DNA of 64,000 nt from the NCBI RefSeq assembly GCF_045207785.1, contig NZ_CP108776.1:868001-932000 (forward strand), in the 5' to 3' direction. The translations under genes were made by a program, and so were the position numbers. Below the pieces are notes generated by a model, which was not told the origin of the DNA, made no database searches, and saw nothing but the letters and a program-made list of their open reading frames with translations. This DNA is from Embleya sp045207785 (lineage in GTDB: Bacteria; Actinomycetota; Actinomycetes; Streptomycetales; Streptomycetaceae). Of the stretch, positions 35,085 to 44,097 are shown piece by piece (within the stretch, counting starts at the first letter, position 1; each line of letters begins with the position of its first letter).

Positions 35085-36017
35085 TCAGTTCGTGCCGAGG
35101 GTTTCACCGGGCTCGGGGTGTGCGCCCCTGGCCCAGTCGGTGGCGGCCATCATGCGTTTGCCCTGGGGCTGGACCTGGGTGAGTTCGACGGCGTGGCTGC
35201 CGGTACCCACCCGGACGACCTTCTTCTCGACCGCGATCTCGCCGGGGGCGAGCGCGTTGTCGCCGCCGCGCAGGCGGACCGGGGCGAGCTTGAGGCGCTC
35301 GCCGCGGAAGGTGGTCCAGGCGCCGGGGGCGGGGGTGCAGCCGCGGACCAGGCGGTCCACCCGCAGTGCGGGGGCGGTGAAGTCGACGCGGGCGTCCTCG
35401 ACGGTGATCTTGGGCGCGAGGGTGACGCCCTCGGGCGACTGCGGGCGCGGGTACAGGCTGTCGTCGGCGATCCCGTCCATGGTCGCCACCAGCAGGCGGG
35501 CGCCGGAGCGGGACAGCCGGTCCAGCAGGTCGCCGCTGGTGTCGGTGGGGCGGATCTCGTCGGTGACCACGCCGTACACCGGGCCCGAGTCGAGGCCCTC
35601 CTCGATCTGGAAGGTGCACGCGCCGGTGATGTCGTCGCCGGCGATGACCGCGTGCTGGACGGGGGCCGCGCCGCGCCAGGCGGGCAGCAGCGAGAAGTGC
35701 AGGTTGACCCAGCCGCGCGCGGGGATGTCGAGCGCGGCCTTGGGCAGCAGCGCGCCGTACGCGACGACGGGGCAGCAGTCGGGGGCGATCTCGGCGAGAC
35801 GGGCCAGGAACTCCGGATCGCGCGGCTTGGCCGGGCGCAGGATCTCGATCCCGGCCGCGGCGGCGCGTTCGGCGACGGGGCTCGCGACGAGCTTGCGGCC
35901 GCGGCCGGACGGGGCATCGGGTCGGGTGACGACGGCGACGACCTCGTGGCGCGATTCCAGGAGGGCTTCGAGGGCTGGGACGGCGACCTCGGGGGTGCCG
36001 GCGAAGACAAGACGCAT
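35085..36017 (-). CDS. fmt: methionyl-tRNA formyltransferase
   Basis: A 310-residue enzyme that formylates initiator Met-tRNA using 10-formyl-THF. The N-terminal formyltransferase domain (about 1-200) has the start MRLVFAGTPE, the catalytic asparagine and histidine in GWVNLHFSLLPAWRG, and the loop DSGPV. The C-terminal OB domain (about 205-300) binds tRNA. It follows def by six bases. Confidence 0.97.
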   Translation of the reverse strand: MRLVFAGTPEVAVPALEALLESRHEVVAVVTRPDAPSGRGRKLVASPVAERAAAAGIEILRPAKPRDPEFLARLAEIAPDCCPVVAYGALLPKAALDIPARGWVNLHFSLLPAWRGAAPVQHAVIAGDDITGACTFQIEEGLDSGPVYGVVTDEIRPTDTSGDLLDRLSRSGARLLVATMDGIADDSLYPRPQSPEGVTLAPKITVEDARVDFTAPALRVDRLVRGCTPAPGAWTTFRGERLKLAPVRLRGGDNALAPGEIAVEKKVVRVGTGSHAVELTQVQPQGKRMMAATDWARGAHPEPGETLGTN

Positions 36018-36023
36018 GGGGGT

Positions 36024-36569
36024 TTAGAGGGCCTTCCCGAAGGTGCCGTGGGGAGAGAACTTGACCTGCGGCGGGGCCTGTCCGGCCCACGCGGCGTCAC
36101 GCAGCGCGCGCAGCGCGGCCTTGCGCTGTTCGCGGTCGAGCCGGTCGATGAACAGGATGCCGTCGAGGTGGTCGGTCTCGTGCTGGATGCAGCGCGAGAG
36201 CAGTTGGGTGCCCTCGATGGTGACCGGGTCGCCGTGCATGTTGAAGCCCTTGGCGACCACGCCGTACGCGCGCTTGGTGTCGTAGCGCAGCCCGGGGAGG
36301 GACAGGCAGCCCTCGGGGCCGTCCTGTTCGTCGTCGGACAGGTCCAGGTCCGGGTTGATCAGGTGCCCGACCTCGCCGTCCACCTGGTACGTGAAGACCC
36401 GCAGCGCGACGCCGATCTGCGGGGCGGCCAGGCCGCTGCCGGGTGCGTCGCGCATGGTGTCGGTGAGGTCCGCGACCAGCCGGCGCAGCTCCTTGTCGAA
36501 CACGGTGACCGGGTCGGCCTTGCTCCGCAGGACGGGATCGCCGAACAGGCGGATCGGCTGGACTGCCAC
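36024..36569 (-). CDS. def: peptide deformylase
   Basis: A 181-residue metalloenzyme that removes the N-formyl group from nascent proteins. The three family motifs are GLAAPQIG, EGCLSLP (metal cysteine) and QHETDHLDG (HExxH-type ligands and catalytic glutamate). The GTG start has GGGGAG seven bases upstream. The frame is open far upstream without homology. First gene of def-fmt-rsmB. Confidence 0.96.
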   Translation of the reverse strand: MAVQPIRLFGDPVLRSKADPVTVFDKELRRLVADLTDTMRDAPGSGLAAPQIGVALRVFTYQVDGEVGHLINPDLDLSDDEQDGPEGCLSLPGLRYDTKRAYGVVAKGFNMHGDPVTIEGTQLLSRCIQHETDHLDGILFIDRLDREQRKAALRALRDAAWAGQAPPQVKFSPHGTFGKAL

Positions 36570-36806
36570 GGGTGCGCTCCCCCATCGATGGTCGGGCTGC
36601 GATGCCGATCGCGTCGGACCGGAGGGGCGTAAGTCTACTGAGCGCCCACGCCCCGCGATCGCACCCGCCGAGTGGGCGCCCCCGGTGCCGACGGCGCGAG
36701 CGCGGGAGCCGTTCGGGGCCGGCACGCGCGTCGTTTCGCGCCGTGCCCGCGCGCCGGGGTGCGCCCGGGCGGCAACCCGGGTTCGGGGGCTGGACACTCT
36801 CGGGGT

Positions 36807-37412
36807 GTGACGACGCATCAGGAGCAGTGGGACGGGGACCGCGAGGTGTGGTCTCGGGTCCAAGCCGGGGATCGTGAGGCGTTTGCGATCGTCTTCGACC
36901 GATACGCGGGAGCGGTATATGGACATGTCTTGCGGCGCATGGGCGATCCCCACGAGGCCGAGGACCTGACGTCCGCGGTCTTCCTGACCGCGTGGCGCCG
37001 CCGCACCGACGTCCGCTTCGACCGCGAGAGCGCGTTGCCGTGGTTGTTGGGGACGGCGAATCGGACGGTGGCCAACAGCAGGCGATCGTTGCGGCGGTAT
37101 CGGGCCCTGGCCGAACGGGTGCCCCTGCCGCCGCAGGTACCCGATCACGCCGACGAGGTCGCGCGGCAGGTGGACGGACAACGGGACGCGGCCGCGCTGC
37201 GTCGTTCCGTCGAACGGCTGCCGCGGCACGAGCGCGACGTCGTCGAGTTGTGCGTGTGGGGCGGATTGGACCAGCAGGCGGCGGCGGTCGCGTTGGGCGT
37301 CGCGCTCGGCACGGTCAAGGCACGGATGCACCGGGCCCGCAAACGCCTCGGCGGCTTGCTGGCCGAAGAGGGCGTGCGAGCGCCCGGCGGAACATTGGAG
37401 GAATCGCGATGA
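36807..37412 (+). CDS. ECF-type RNA polymerase sigma factor
   Basis: A 201-residue sigma-70 factor with region 2 (about 25-95, FDRYAGAVYGHVLRRMG and EAEDLTSAVFLTAWRR) and region 4 (about 130-185, LPRHERDVVELCVWGGLDQQ with the HTH ALGTVKARMHRARKRL). There is no sigma-1.1 or region 3. The GTG at 36807 has no ribosome site. A GGCAACC box about 30 bases upstream is typical of ECF -35 elements, so an autoregulated and possibly leaderless transcript is plausible. It overlaps the next gene by ATGA, so the downstream membrane protein is probably its regulator. Confidence 0.9.
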   Translation: MTTHQEQWDGDREVWSRVQAGDREAFAIVFDRYAGAVYGHVLRRMGDPHEAEDLTSAVFLTAWRRRTDVRFDRESALPWLLGTANRTVANSRRSLRRYRALAERVPLPPQVPDHADEVARQVDGQRDAAALRRSVERLPRHERDVVELCVWGGLDQQAAAVALGVALGTVKARMHRARKRLGGLLAEEGVRAPGGTLEESR

Positions 37413-38629
37413 GCCCGTACGAGGACGACCGACTGCCGGGACACGAGCGGCGCAGGCGAGAGCTGCTGACGCTGCTCGACGTCGCCGAGCAACCGCGCCG
37501 GCGGACCCGGGTCGTGGTGCCGTTCGTGGCCGCGGGAGCGGTCCTGGCGGCGAGCGGGATCGGCGTCGTGATCGCGGACCCGTGGGGCGGTGGGCGGCAG
37601 TCGACGGTCGAGCGGGGGGCCACCCGGGGCCAGGATCCGTCGATGGGCGTCCCGAAGGAATCGGCGCGGTGGGGCGACCCGGTGCCGTGGGACATCGCGA
37701 CGGCGACCCTGAAGTCGTGTCTGCGCAAGGGCCGGGAGGGGGCCCCGCCCCGGGCCGCCTCGATGCCGCCGACGCAGCCGCCGAACCCGAGGAAGGGCAT
37801 GCCGAGCATGCCGACCGAAGTGTTGCCGCCCAAGTCCTCGCCGGTGACACCGCCCGAGTCGCCGTCGGGCCCGCTGCCACTGCCCACGGGGACGATGTAC
37901 CTGCCCAAGTCCTCGTCGGGCCCGCTGACACCGCCCCCGGGGACGCCGCCGTCCGGCATGGCCGTCGCGGACCGCCCGCTGACTACGGAGGAGGCGGCCG
38001 TGGAGCCGCCCCCGCTGATGGACGACGAGCCACCCGTGGCCGGCCTCCATCAGCGCAGGCGTCAGGCTTGGGAGGTCACCGAGGCGGACAGTGCCTTCAA
38101 GCCGTACTTCACCGCGTGGGAACCGGACGGTCGGGGTTCGCTGCGTCCCTATGTGATGGGCCGCGCGAAGCAACCCACGCTCGTGGTGTGCCACGGAGAC
38201 AACGGCGCTCCCGACGCGCCCGCCCCGTCCCAGCCGGACCAGTGGATCCTCGAGACGATCGAGACCACGTACGGGGTGGTGTACGGGCCCCCGCCGGCGG
38301 ACAACCACGTCGGGGCCCTGGTCGCTCAGACCCTGTGGGGCCGGGCGATCGCCGAGGTTGCGAAGGTCGAGGCGGAGCTTCCGGACGGGTCCAGGCACGT
38401 GGCCGCCCTGCGCGACGGGGTGTGGTTCATCAGCATTCCGACGCCGGGATCGAAAGAGAGCCGCGTGCGGATCCGGGCCTATGACGCCTCGGGCGCGGAG
38501 TTGCCCACGGGCGACGGGGCGCCCTACACGAAGTGCTATCGCACCCCGGCGGGGGTGTTGTTGTCGCAGTTCCCCTTGGAGGGGGCCCAGGACATCTCGA
38601 CATGCATCGTGGCGAAGCCCTGGCAGTGA
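37409..38629 (+). CDS. single-pass membrane protein coupled to the ECF sigma factor
   Basis: A 406-residue protein I do not recognise by family. Residues 1-33 are a charged cytoplasmic tail, about 35-56 is a membrane helix, about 100-190 is a Pro/Ser/Gly repeat region (PPKSS and SGPL repeats), and about 215-406 is an extracytoplasmic domain with two or three cysteines. Topology and the ATGA overlap with the sigma gene suggest an anti-sigma or sensor role, though no zinc-finger anti-sigma motif is present in the short cytoplasmic part. GGAGG at 37397-37401 sets the start. Confidence 0.72.
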   Translation: MSPYEDDRLPGHERRRRELLTLLDVAEQPRRRTRVVVPFVAAGAVLAASGIGVVIADPWGGGRQSTVERGATRGQDPSMGVPKESARWGDPVPWDIATATLKSCLRKGREGAPPRAASMPPTQPPNPRKGMPSMPTEVLPPKSSPVTPPESPSGPLPLPTGTMYLPKSSSGPLTPPPGTPPSGMAVADRPLTTEEAAVEPPPLMDDEPPVAGLHQRRRQAWEVTEADSAFKPYFTAWEPDGRGSLRPYVMGRAKQPTLVVCHGDNGAPDAPAPSQPDQWILETIETTYGVVYGPPPADNHVGALVAQTLWGRAIAEVAKVEAELPDGSRHVAALRDGVWFISIPTPGSKESRVRIRAYDASGAELPTGDGAPYTKCYRTPAGVLLSQFPLEGAQDISTCIVAKPWQ

Positions 38630-38649
38630 CGCGCACGAGCGGCTCGGCC

Positions 38650-40902
38650 TCAGCCGATGTCCGGCGGATCCACCCTGATCCGGACCGGATCGGCGGCCGC
38701 CCTGGCCAGCCGTAGGGTCTGGGCGGCCTTGATCGCGTGCGCCAACTCCGCGCCCCGTCCCGGTTCGATGCGCAGCAGGATGCGTTCGAACCGGGGCGGG
38801 GCTTCGGGCTGTTCGTCGCGGTCGCGGTCCCTGGGCGGGGGCGGGGCGTTGCCGAAGAGGGCGCGGGTGAGTTCGGCACGGGTGTCGGCGGCCTTGGGGT
38901 TGGGCTTGGCGTTGGGCTTGGGGTTCGGCCTGGCGGGGGGCGGTTGCGGCGCGGTCGGGGCGACCGGGACCGGGCCCATGACGTCCACGCCCTCCGGGAG
39001 GCGCAGCACGGCCAGGAAGTCGGCGATGCCGGCGGGCGGGCCGGTCACCGAGGCCATCCGAGACACCGGGGGCAGGTCGAGTTCGGCGCGCTCGATCAGT
39101 TCGGCCAGCGCGTACCCCTGCGGGTCCCAGCGCACCAGGGCCTGGACCGGGCGCAGCGTGGACTCGGCGACGACCACGAGGGTGCCGCCCTCGCCTGCGG
39201 GGCGGACCAGGCTCGCCGCGTCCAGCCAACGCCGCAGCGCCTCCTCGCCGGCGCGCAGGTCGGGCCGGGTCAGCAGGGCCCAGCCGTCGAGCAGCAGGGC
39301 CGCCGCGTAGCCGGACGGCGCGACGGGTTCGGCGCCGGGCGTGGCGATGATCAGCGCGGGCAGGTCCGGCACGGTGGTCAGGATCGCGTCGCGTCCCGAC
39401 GTGCGCACCGGCACGGCGGGGAAGGCCCGGCCCAGCTCCTCGGCGGTCCTGCGGGCGCCGACCACGCTCGCCCGCACCCGGTCTCCGCCGCACACCCGGC
39501 ACTGCCACCCGGGGGCCGGTCGGGCGCACCACCCGCACGTCAACGTGCCGTCGCCGGACGGGAGTTCGAGCGGCCCGGAGCAATGCGCACAGCGTGCGGG
39601 CTCGCGGCAGCGCTGACACGCGGTCCGGACGAGGTAGCCGCGGCGCGGTACCTGCACCAGCACCGGGCCGGTCTGCAACGCCTTGCGCGCGACGTCCCAC
39701 GCCAGACTCGGCAGCCGCGCGGCGCGCGCGGCCTCGTCGCGGGCGAGGTCCAGGTCGCTGCCGATGGTGCGGACCAGCGGGGCGGCGGCGCGAACGCTCG
39801 CGCGATCGGCGTCCAGCGGCCGGGCCCAGCCGGAGCGGACCAGTTGCGCGGCCTCGACGGTCGTGGCGTGGCCGCCGACGGTGAACGCGGCGTTCTCCCG
39901 CGCGGCCCGCATCGCGAGCACCTCGCGCACGTGCGGATAGGGCGCGTTGGGGTCGGCGTGCGAGCCGTCGCCGTCGTTCCAGACCAGGGCCAGGCCGAGT
40001 TCGACGACGGGCGCGAACATCGCCGCGCGGGTGCCGACGACCGCGCGCACGGTCCCGCGGTTGACCGCGAGCCAGCGGCGGTAGCGCTCCTCGGGCCCGA
40101 GGCCGGCGCTCAGCGCGACATGCCGGCCGGGACCGAGCAGCGCGGTCAGCGCCGCGTCGACCCGCTCGACCGACTTGGCGTCGGGGACGACCGCGAGCGC
40201 GCCGCGCCCGGACGCCAGGGTCGCGGCCAGCGCGCGGGCGATCTCGTCCGGCCAGTGCGGCCCGGGCAGCGCGGTCCACACCGTGCGCGGCGACTCGCCC
40301 GCCGCGAGGTCGGCGAGGTGGGCGGCGCCGGCGCGATACCGCGTCCACGGTCCCGGCGCGGGCGCGGCGGGCCGCACCGGCGGCTCCCCCACGGCCTCGG
40401 CCTCGGCGCGCGCGTGTCGGGCGGGCAGCGCGATCTGGACGATGTCGGCGAGGGTGCCCGCGTACCGGTCGGCGACGGCGCGGGCGAGCTCGATCATCGG
40501 CGGGGCGAGCACGACCTCGGGCGAGGTGACGCTCGTGATCGGCGCGAGCGGCCCGCCGTACGTACTGCGCGCGACCCGCTCGACGATCACGCCGTCGATC
40601 AGCCCACCGCCCTGCCGCCGCCCGTCCACGACCTTGGCCCCGAACCGCACCCGCACCCGCACCCCGGGCTGCGCCTGCTCGGCCAGCCTGGCGGGCACCG
40701 AGTAGTCGAAGAGCCGATCCAGGTGCACGAGCCCCTTGTCCACCACGACCCGGGCCACGGGAAGATGCTCGGCCTGCGCCTTCGGCTTGGCCTTCCGCGA
40801 CCGCACCGCCCGAACGACCCGCCGCGCGTCGTCGACGCCGAGCACGAGCTGCCCATCGTCACCCGCGCCCACATCCGGATCGTTCGTCGCCACACCACGC
40901 AT
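38650..40902 (-). CDS. priA: primosomal protein N' (PriA), helicase-inactive actinobacterial form
   Basis: A 750-residue homologue of the replication-restart protein PriA. The N-terminal DNA-binding domain (about 45-150) and the four cysteine pairs of the zinc region (CQRC, CAHC, CGWC, CRVC, about 450-500) are kept. The helicase motifs are not: there is no Walker A lysine loop, and the DEAH position reads NDGDGSH. Mycobacterial and streptomycete PriA are likewise thought to lack helicase activity. An Asn/Pro/Lys/Ala low-complexity insert sits at about 670-690. In Streptomyces metK is usually adjacent; here an island begins instead. Confidence 0.92.
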   Translation of the reverse strand: MRGVATNDPDVGAGDDGQLVLGVDDARRVVRAVRSRKAKPKAQAEHLPVARVVVDKGLVHLDRLFDYSVPARLAEQAQPGVRVRVRFGAKVVDGRRQGGGLIDGVIVERVARSTYGGPLAPITSVTSPEVVLAPPMIELARAVADRYAGTLADIVQIALPARHARAEAEAVGEPPVRPAAPAPGPWTRYRAGAAHLADLAAGESPRTVWTALPGPHWPDEIARALAATLASGRGALAVVPDAKSVERVDAALTALLGPGRHVALSAGLGPEERYRRWLAVNRGTVRAVVGTRAAMFAPVVELGLALVWNDGDGSHADPNAPYPHVREVLAMRAARENAAFTVGGHATTVEAAQLVRSGWARPLDADRASVRAAAPLVRTIGSDLDLARDEAARAARLPSLAWDVARKALQTGPVLVQVPRRGYLVRTACQRCREPARCAHCSGPLELPSGDGTLTCGWCARPAPGWQCRVCGGDRVRASVVGARRTAEELGRAFPAVPVRTSGRDAILTTVPDLPALIIATPGAEPVAPSGYAAALLLDGWALLTRPDLRAGEEALRRWLDAASLVRPAGEGGTLVVVAESTLRPVQALVRWDPQGYALAELIERAELDLPPVSRMASVTGPPAGIADFLAVLRLPEGVDVMGPVPVAPTAPQPPPARPNPKPNAKPNPKAADTRAELTRALFGNAPPPPRDRDRDEQPEAPPRFERILLRIEPGRGAELAHAIKAAQTLRLARAAADPVRIRVDPPDIG

Positions 40903-41270
40903 CTTGACAGACCCGACCGACGCCCAAGATCCCCCGGGGATCCGTCACCCGCGTCCGGCCTCCAACCGGCAGATGGGCAAGTTCGGCCGCACACCCAGGC
41001 ACGTCAGTGCCCGCCCAATCAGGCCACCCGCGTGATCGACGAGCCGCACGAGAGTGCGCCGCGGGGCGGACTGGTTGGGCTTGTCGAATGGATGCGTATC
41101 CCCGAAACCGGGCTTTGGCGGCAGTGGGCCCCCTGGACCGCTTGTGCACCCGAGCGTCACCGCGGGCTGCGAGCCGTCGCCTAGCCGACGCCTGCCGCAC
41201 ATGACGAAGCCCCGCCGCCTTCAAACGGGGGTGGCGGGGGCCTCGAACGGGGGCAAGAGAACCCACCTGC
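40903..41270. other. 368-bp gap at the core/island junction
   Basis: No supportable gene. It carries the terminator of the XRE gene and otherwise unremarkable GC-rich sequence. No tRNA or attachment-site repeat is seen that would explain the junction. Confidence 0.5.
41209..41239 (-). terminator. terminator downstream of the XRE regulator
   Basis: GCCCCGCC (41209-41216) pairs with GGCGGGG (41233-41239) across a 16-nt loop, about 30 bases after the stop on the minus strand. Confidence 0.6.
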
Positions 41271-42473
41271 TCATCGAAGTACCAACGGCACACCGATCGC
41301 TCGCGTCAGTTTCGCAACCTTCGACGTGGACACCTCGCCGAGACGCTGCACGATGGCACCGGACAGAGCTTGATGACGAATCCAATCCGGAGCTTCCTGC
41401 GCAATGTCCAACAGAGTGCGCGTAGCCGCATCCCACTGCTTCGCGTCGCACTGCGCAAGCGCCACGTCCAGGGCGTACCGCGACCTAGCCACGATGGGGA
41501 TGTGACGCGGGATGCGCGTCTGGTTGATGAGTTCGAGGGCCTTGCCGGTCTCTTTCAAGGCCAAGGCCACCGTGACCGCCTGAATCCGAGCGTCGGTAGG
41601 TCCGAATCCCGTCTGATAGTGGTTGACATCCTTGCCCAGCCGGGCAGCCGCAGCGTGACCCTGGGAAAGGTAGTCGTGCGCCCGGTCGGCGTCTTCGTAG
41701 CGCGACGCCGCCACCGCGCCACGAATCATCAGCCGTCCGTACACAGCAAGGCGTGCAGGGGCGGGCTCCGAGAACGTCGGTTGAATTCGAAGCGCGGCTT
41801 CCTCGCACACGCGCACCGCATCCTGTGGCCGGCTGTCACGCATGTAGACCCATGCCAGGGTGGCAGCGAGAACCGCCGTCATGAGTTCATCGCCGGAAGT
41901 CGTCGCCGCTTGGCCGGCGTACACCAGGGCCGCGAAGGCGAGATCCCGCGCCCCCAAAACGTTCGCCACGCATGCGGCAGCTTGATAGGCATCCGCGAGG
42001 ATCACTGCGGCGTGCTCGCGCTCGGGCCCGGTCGACGCGTCGAAACGGGCTTTCGCTTCCGGGAGGAGTTGACGGGTCAGTGATCCGAACTCCACGTAGT
42101 CGCCCACCCAGTAGGCCGCCCACATGGTTGCGCGGACCGCTTCGAGTTCGGCCACCGAACAGGGGTCAATGTCTGCGTCGGAGAAGCCAAGGGCGCTGTT
42201 GTGCACCACGCGTGACAGCGCTCGAATGACGAAGCGCTCGGCGTGGCGCATGGCACGCCGCGGTGCCTGCTCGCCGAGCAATACAGACGTGTCTGTCCCC
42301 AAAGCATTGGCGAACTTGACCAGCGACCCGACCGTGACCGTGCCGCCCTGTTCGAGCTTCTGGACCAGGGACAGCGACACGTCGGCCGCCTCGGCCAACC
42401 CCTGTTGAGTGAGTTCGGCGCCGCGGAGGATCTTGACGCGCTCACCCGTCGTGTATTCGGACCAAGCCACCAT
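41271..42473 (-). CDS. XRE-family regulator with TPR-like C-terminal domain
   Basis: A 400-residue regulator. The N-terminal helix-turn-helix (about 8-62: LTQQGLAEAADVSLSLVQKLE) belongs to the XRE class. The remainder is a string of helical repeats (about 90-390) of the kind that binds peptides or small ligands in actinomycete regulators. It is divergent from the resolvase-like/ATP-grasp/PIMT genes; regulators of this architecture are common beside ATP-grasp RiPP genes, so it likely controls that operon. GC content is visibly lower than in flanking core genes. Confidence 0.85.
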   Translation of the reverse strand: MVAWSEYTTGERVKILRGAELTQQGLAEAADVSLSLVQKLEQGGTVTVGSLVKFANALGTDTSVLLGEQAPRRAMRHAERFVIRALSRVVHNSALGFSDADIDPCSVAELEAVRATMWAAYWVGDYVEFGSLTRQLLPEAKARFDASTGPEREHAAVILADAYQAAACVANVLGARDLAFAALVYAGQAATTSGDELMTAVLAATLAWVYMRDSRPQDAVRVCEEAALRIQPTFSEPAPARLAVYGRLMIRGAVAASRYEDADRAHDYLSQGHAAAARLGKDVNHYQTGFGPTDARIQAVTVALALKETGKALELINQTRIPRHIPIVARSRYALDVALAQCDAKQWDAATRTLLDIAQEAPDWIRHQALSGAIVQRLGEVSTSKVAKLTRAIGVPLVLR

Positions 42474-42659
42474 GTCTACCCCTGAGTAGCGTTCGGACGC
42501 GTATAGCCACTGTAGGCAGGGGGTTGAGCTAGGCAAGAGATCATTTAGCCGATCACAGGGCGAACTCACATGCTCCATGCGAGTAGCCGTGAGACGACTC
42601 CGGGTAGTCCCACACTTCAAGCGTTCACCGTCGGTGATCACTCTGCCACGCTCGCTCAC

Positions 42660-43097
42660 ATGGTTACTCAAGGCAAGATCGCCCGGAGTCCACACGACCG
42701 CATTCGACGCACGGCGCTGGCCGCCGCAGCTGGCGGACGCATCGAGCGTGTCAAGGTCGCGATCTACGTAGCCGCGCCGTCCGCGCCCGAATACCTTGCG
42801 CTTGCACAGACCTGCCGTACTTACGCCGAGCTGCATGACTGGTGTGTAGCAGCAGTTTTGAGCGAGTCGACCGACGAACCCCGACCGCTGCGGGCCGAGT
42901 TGAACCGCGCGCTGTTGATGGTGACGAATCGAGTCGTCGCCGGCATCGTCACGGCGAGCCGGTCGATGATCTCGCCCGTTGATAGCGACGTCGCATCCGT
43001 CGAAGAGAAGTTGCGCCGGGTTGGCGCCTTCCTGACTGTGCTGCCGACACAAGTCGCTGAAGTCGCACAGCATGACCAGCCAAGGCACTTTCGATGA
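42660..43097 (+). CDS. resolvase-N-terminal-like protein
   Basis: A 145-residue protein whose segment from about residue 31 (VKVAIYVAAPS) to 120 follows the pattern of the serine-recombinase N-terminal fold (IYVRVS, then ALAQTCRTYAELHDW, and an ALLMVTNRVVAGIVTAS helix-strand). The arginine of the usual YxRVS motif is absent and no DNA-binding domain follows, so it is not an active recombinase. Similar stand-alone proteins occur near XRE genes in streptomycetes. The start is uncertain; no ribosome site is visible. It overlaps the next small gene by ATGA. Confidence 0.55.
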   Translation: MVTQGKIARSPHDRIRRTALAAAAGGRIERVKVAIYVAAPSAPEYLALAQTCRTYAELHDWCVAAVLSESTDEPRPLRAELNRALLMVTNRVVAGIVTASRSMISPVDSDVASVEEKLRRVGAFLTVLPTQVAEVAQHDQPRHFR

Positions 43098-43285
43098 ATC
43101 CCGGCACCGGAATGACGCTCGCGGTCTACCAGGTTGGCCCGGACGGGACGCGCGTGGTGAAGCCACCCATGCGGTGCGCGGTTTCGGAACCGACAGCGTG
43201 GCCGTGGGGTATCGGGTCCATGCCGCCGGACCCCCCGTGCGAGTGCTCGCCGGGCTGCTCCCGCTACCCGCCGCCCGCGCAATGA
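43094..43285 (+). CDS. 63-residue protein with PPCEC motif
   Basis: A small protein beginning MNPGTGMTLAVYQVGPDG and ending with PPCECSPGCSRYPPPAQ. It resembles short actinomycete proteins that end in a PPC.C..C cluster and lie between XRE regulators and RiPP-type genes, but I cannot assign a function. The ATG overlaps the upstream stop (ATGA), with AAGG upstream. Its own stop overlaps another ATG at 43282, which is in frame with the ATP-grasp gene. Confidence 0.55.
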   Translation: MNPGTGMTLAVYQVGPDGTRVVKPPMRCAVSEPTAWPWGIGSMPPDPPCECSPGCSRYPPPAQ

Positions 43286-43491
43286 ACTGCCCTACGTGCC
43301 GCGTTGGTTCACCCCCGCAACACGGCACGCCGGGCACCAAGCCCCGCCGCTCGACTCGTGACAGGTACCGCGACGGGACCGCGCCGATGGAATGCGTCCG
43401 CCGGCGCGGCGGGGCGACTCACCCACCTACCAGAGCCGGGGCGAGTCGCCCGACAAGTTCGGCGCCGATTGATGGGAAAGGAACTCGCAGG

Positions 43492-44097
43492 ATGACGAAA
43501 CCCTCAGCCGCGGAGCGCGGTGCCGAGCGCCGGGTGTACATCGACGGACGGGCCACGCTGCCGCATCCGGACGCATTCCGGCGCACGGTCATCCTGCGAG
43601 CGGCACGCAGGCTGTACTTCTCCACGATCTACAAACCGCTGCACGCGCAGCCGTACACCGTCGATGACCGACCAGCAGGCATCTTCGCGGCCCCGGTCAC
43701 GGCCAGCGAACTGACCGACGCCGTACGGACCTGCCCCCACCTGTTTCAAGAGCGCGTCGACAAGGTGGCCGACGTCCGCGTGACCGTCGTCGGGGAACGA
43801 ACGTTCGCCGCGCGCATCACAGCCCCTACCGATGTCCTGGATTGGCGCGCCGACTACGCGCACTTGAACTATGACGTGGTCGAGTGCCCGCCCGAGGTCA
43901 CCACGGGCATGCAACACATGCTGCGTCAGTTCGGCCTGTCGTTCGGAGCGTTCGACTTCGCCGTGACTTCCGCCGGCGAGTGGTGGTTTCTCGAACTGAA
44001 CCCCAACGGCGAATGGGCATGGGTGGAAGACCGGACCGAACTACCCATCGCGTCGGCACTCGCCGACGTCCTCCAGGACGGAGAGACCAGGACATGA
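43492..44097 (+). CDS. N-terminally truncated ATP-grasp peptide ligase (graspetide type)
   Basis: A 201-residue protein carrying only the C-terminal ATP-grasp half of RiPP maturases of the SAV_5884/TgmB type. IYKPL with K48 is the ATP-binding lysine. FQERVDKVADVRVTVVGERTF and FGAFDFAV follow, and the metal-binding ELNPNGEW contains E168 and N170. Full-length relatives have about 150-190 more N-terminal residues (pre-ATP-grasp domain). The start with AAGGA is at 43492; an in-frame ATG at 43282 overlaps the preceding stop, but the extra 70 residues do not resemble the missing domain. It overlaps the methyltransferase gene by ATGA. Probably decayed or split. Confidence 0.7.
   Translation: MTKPSAAERGAERRVYIDGRATLPHPDAFRRTVILRAARRLYFSTIYKPLHAQPYTVDDRPAGIFAAPVTASELTDAVRTCPHLFQERVDKVADVRVTVVGERTFAARITAPTDVLDWRADYAHLNYDVVECPPEVTTGMQHMLRQFGLSFGAFDFAVTSAGEWWFLELNPNGEWAWVEDRTELPIASALADVLQDGETRT

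Noticed and set aside
37145..40348. Open frame of more than 1000 codons through sigma, membrane-protein and priA genes
   Set aside because: Antisense or off-frame to genes with clear family motifs; composition is typical of high-GC shadows.
40903..41270. Attachment site for an integrative element
   Set aside because: No tRNA, no direct repeats matching the other side of the island and no active integrase.
42660..43097. Active serine recombinase
   Set aside because: The catalytic-motif arginine is absent and there is no DNA-binding domain.
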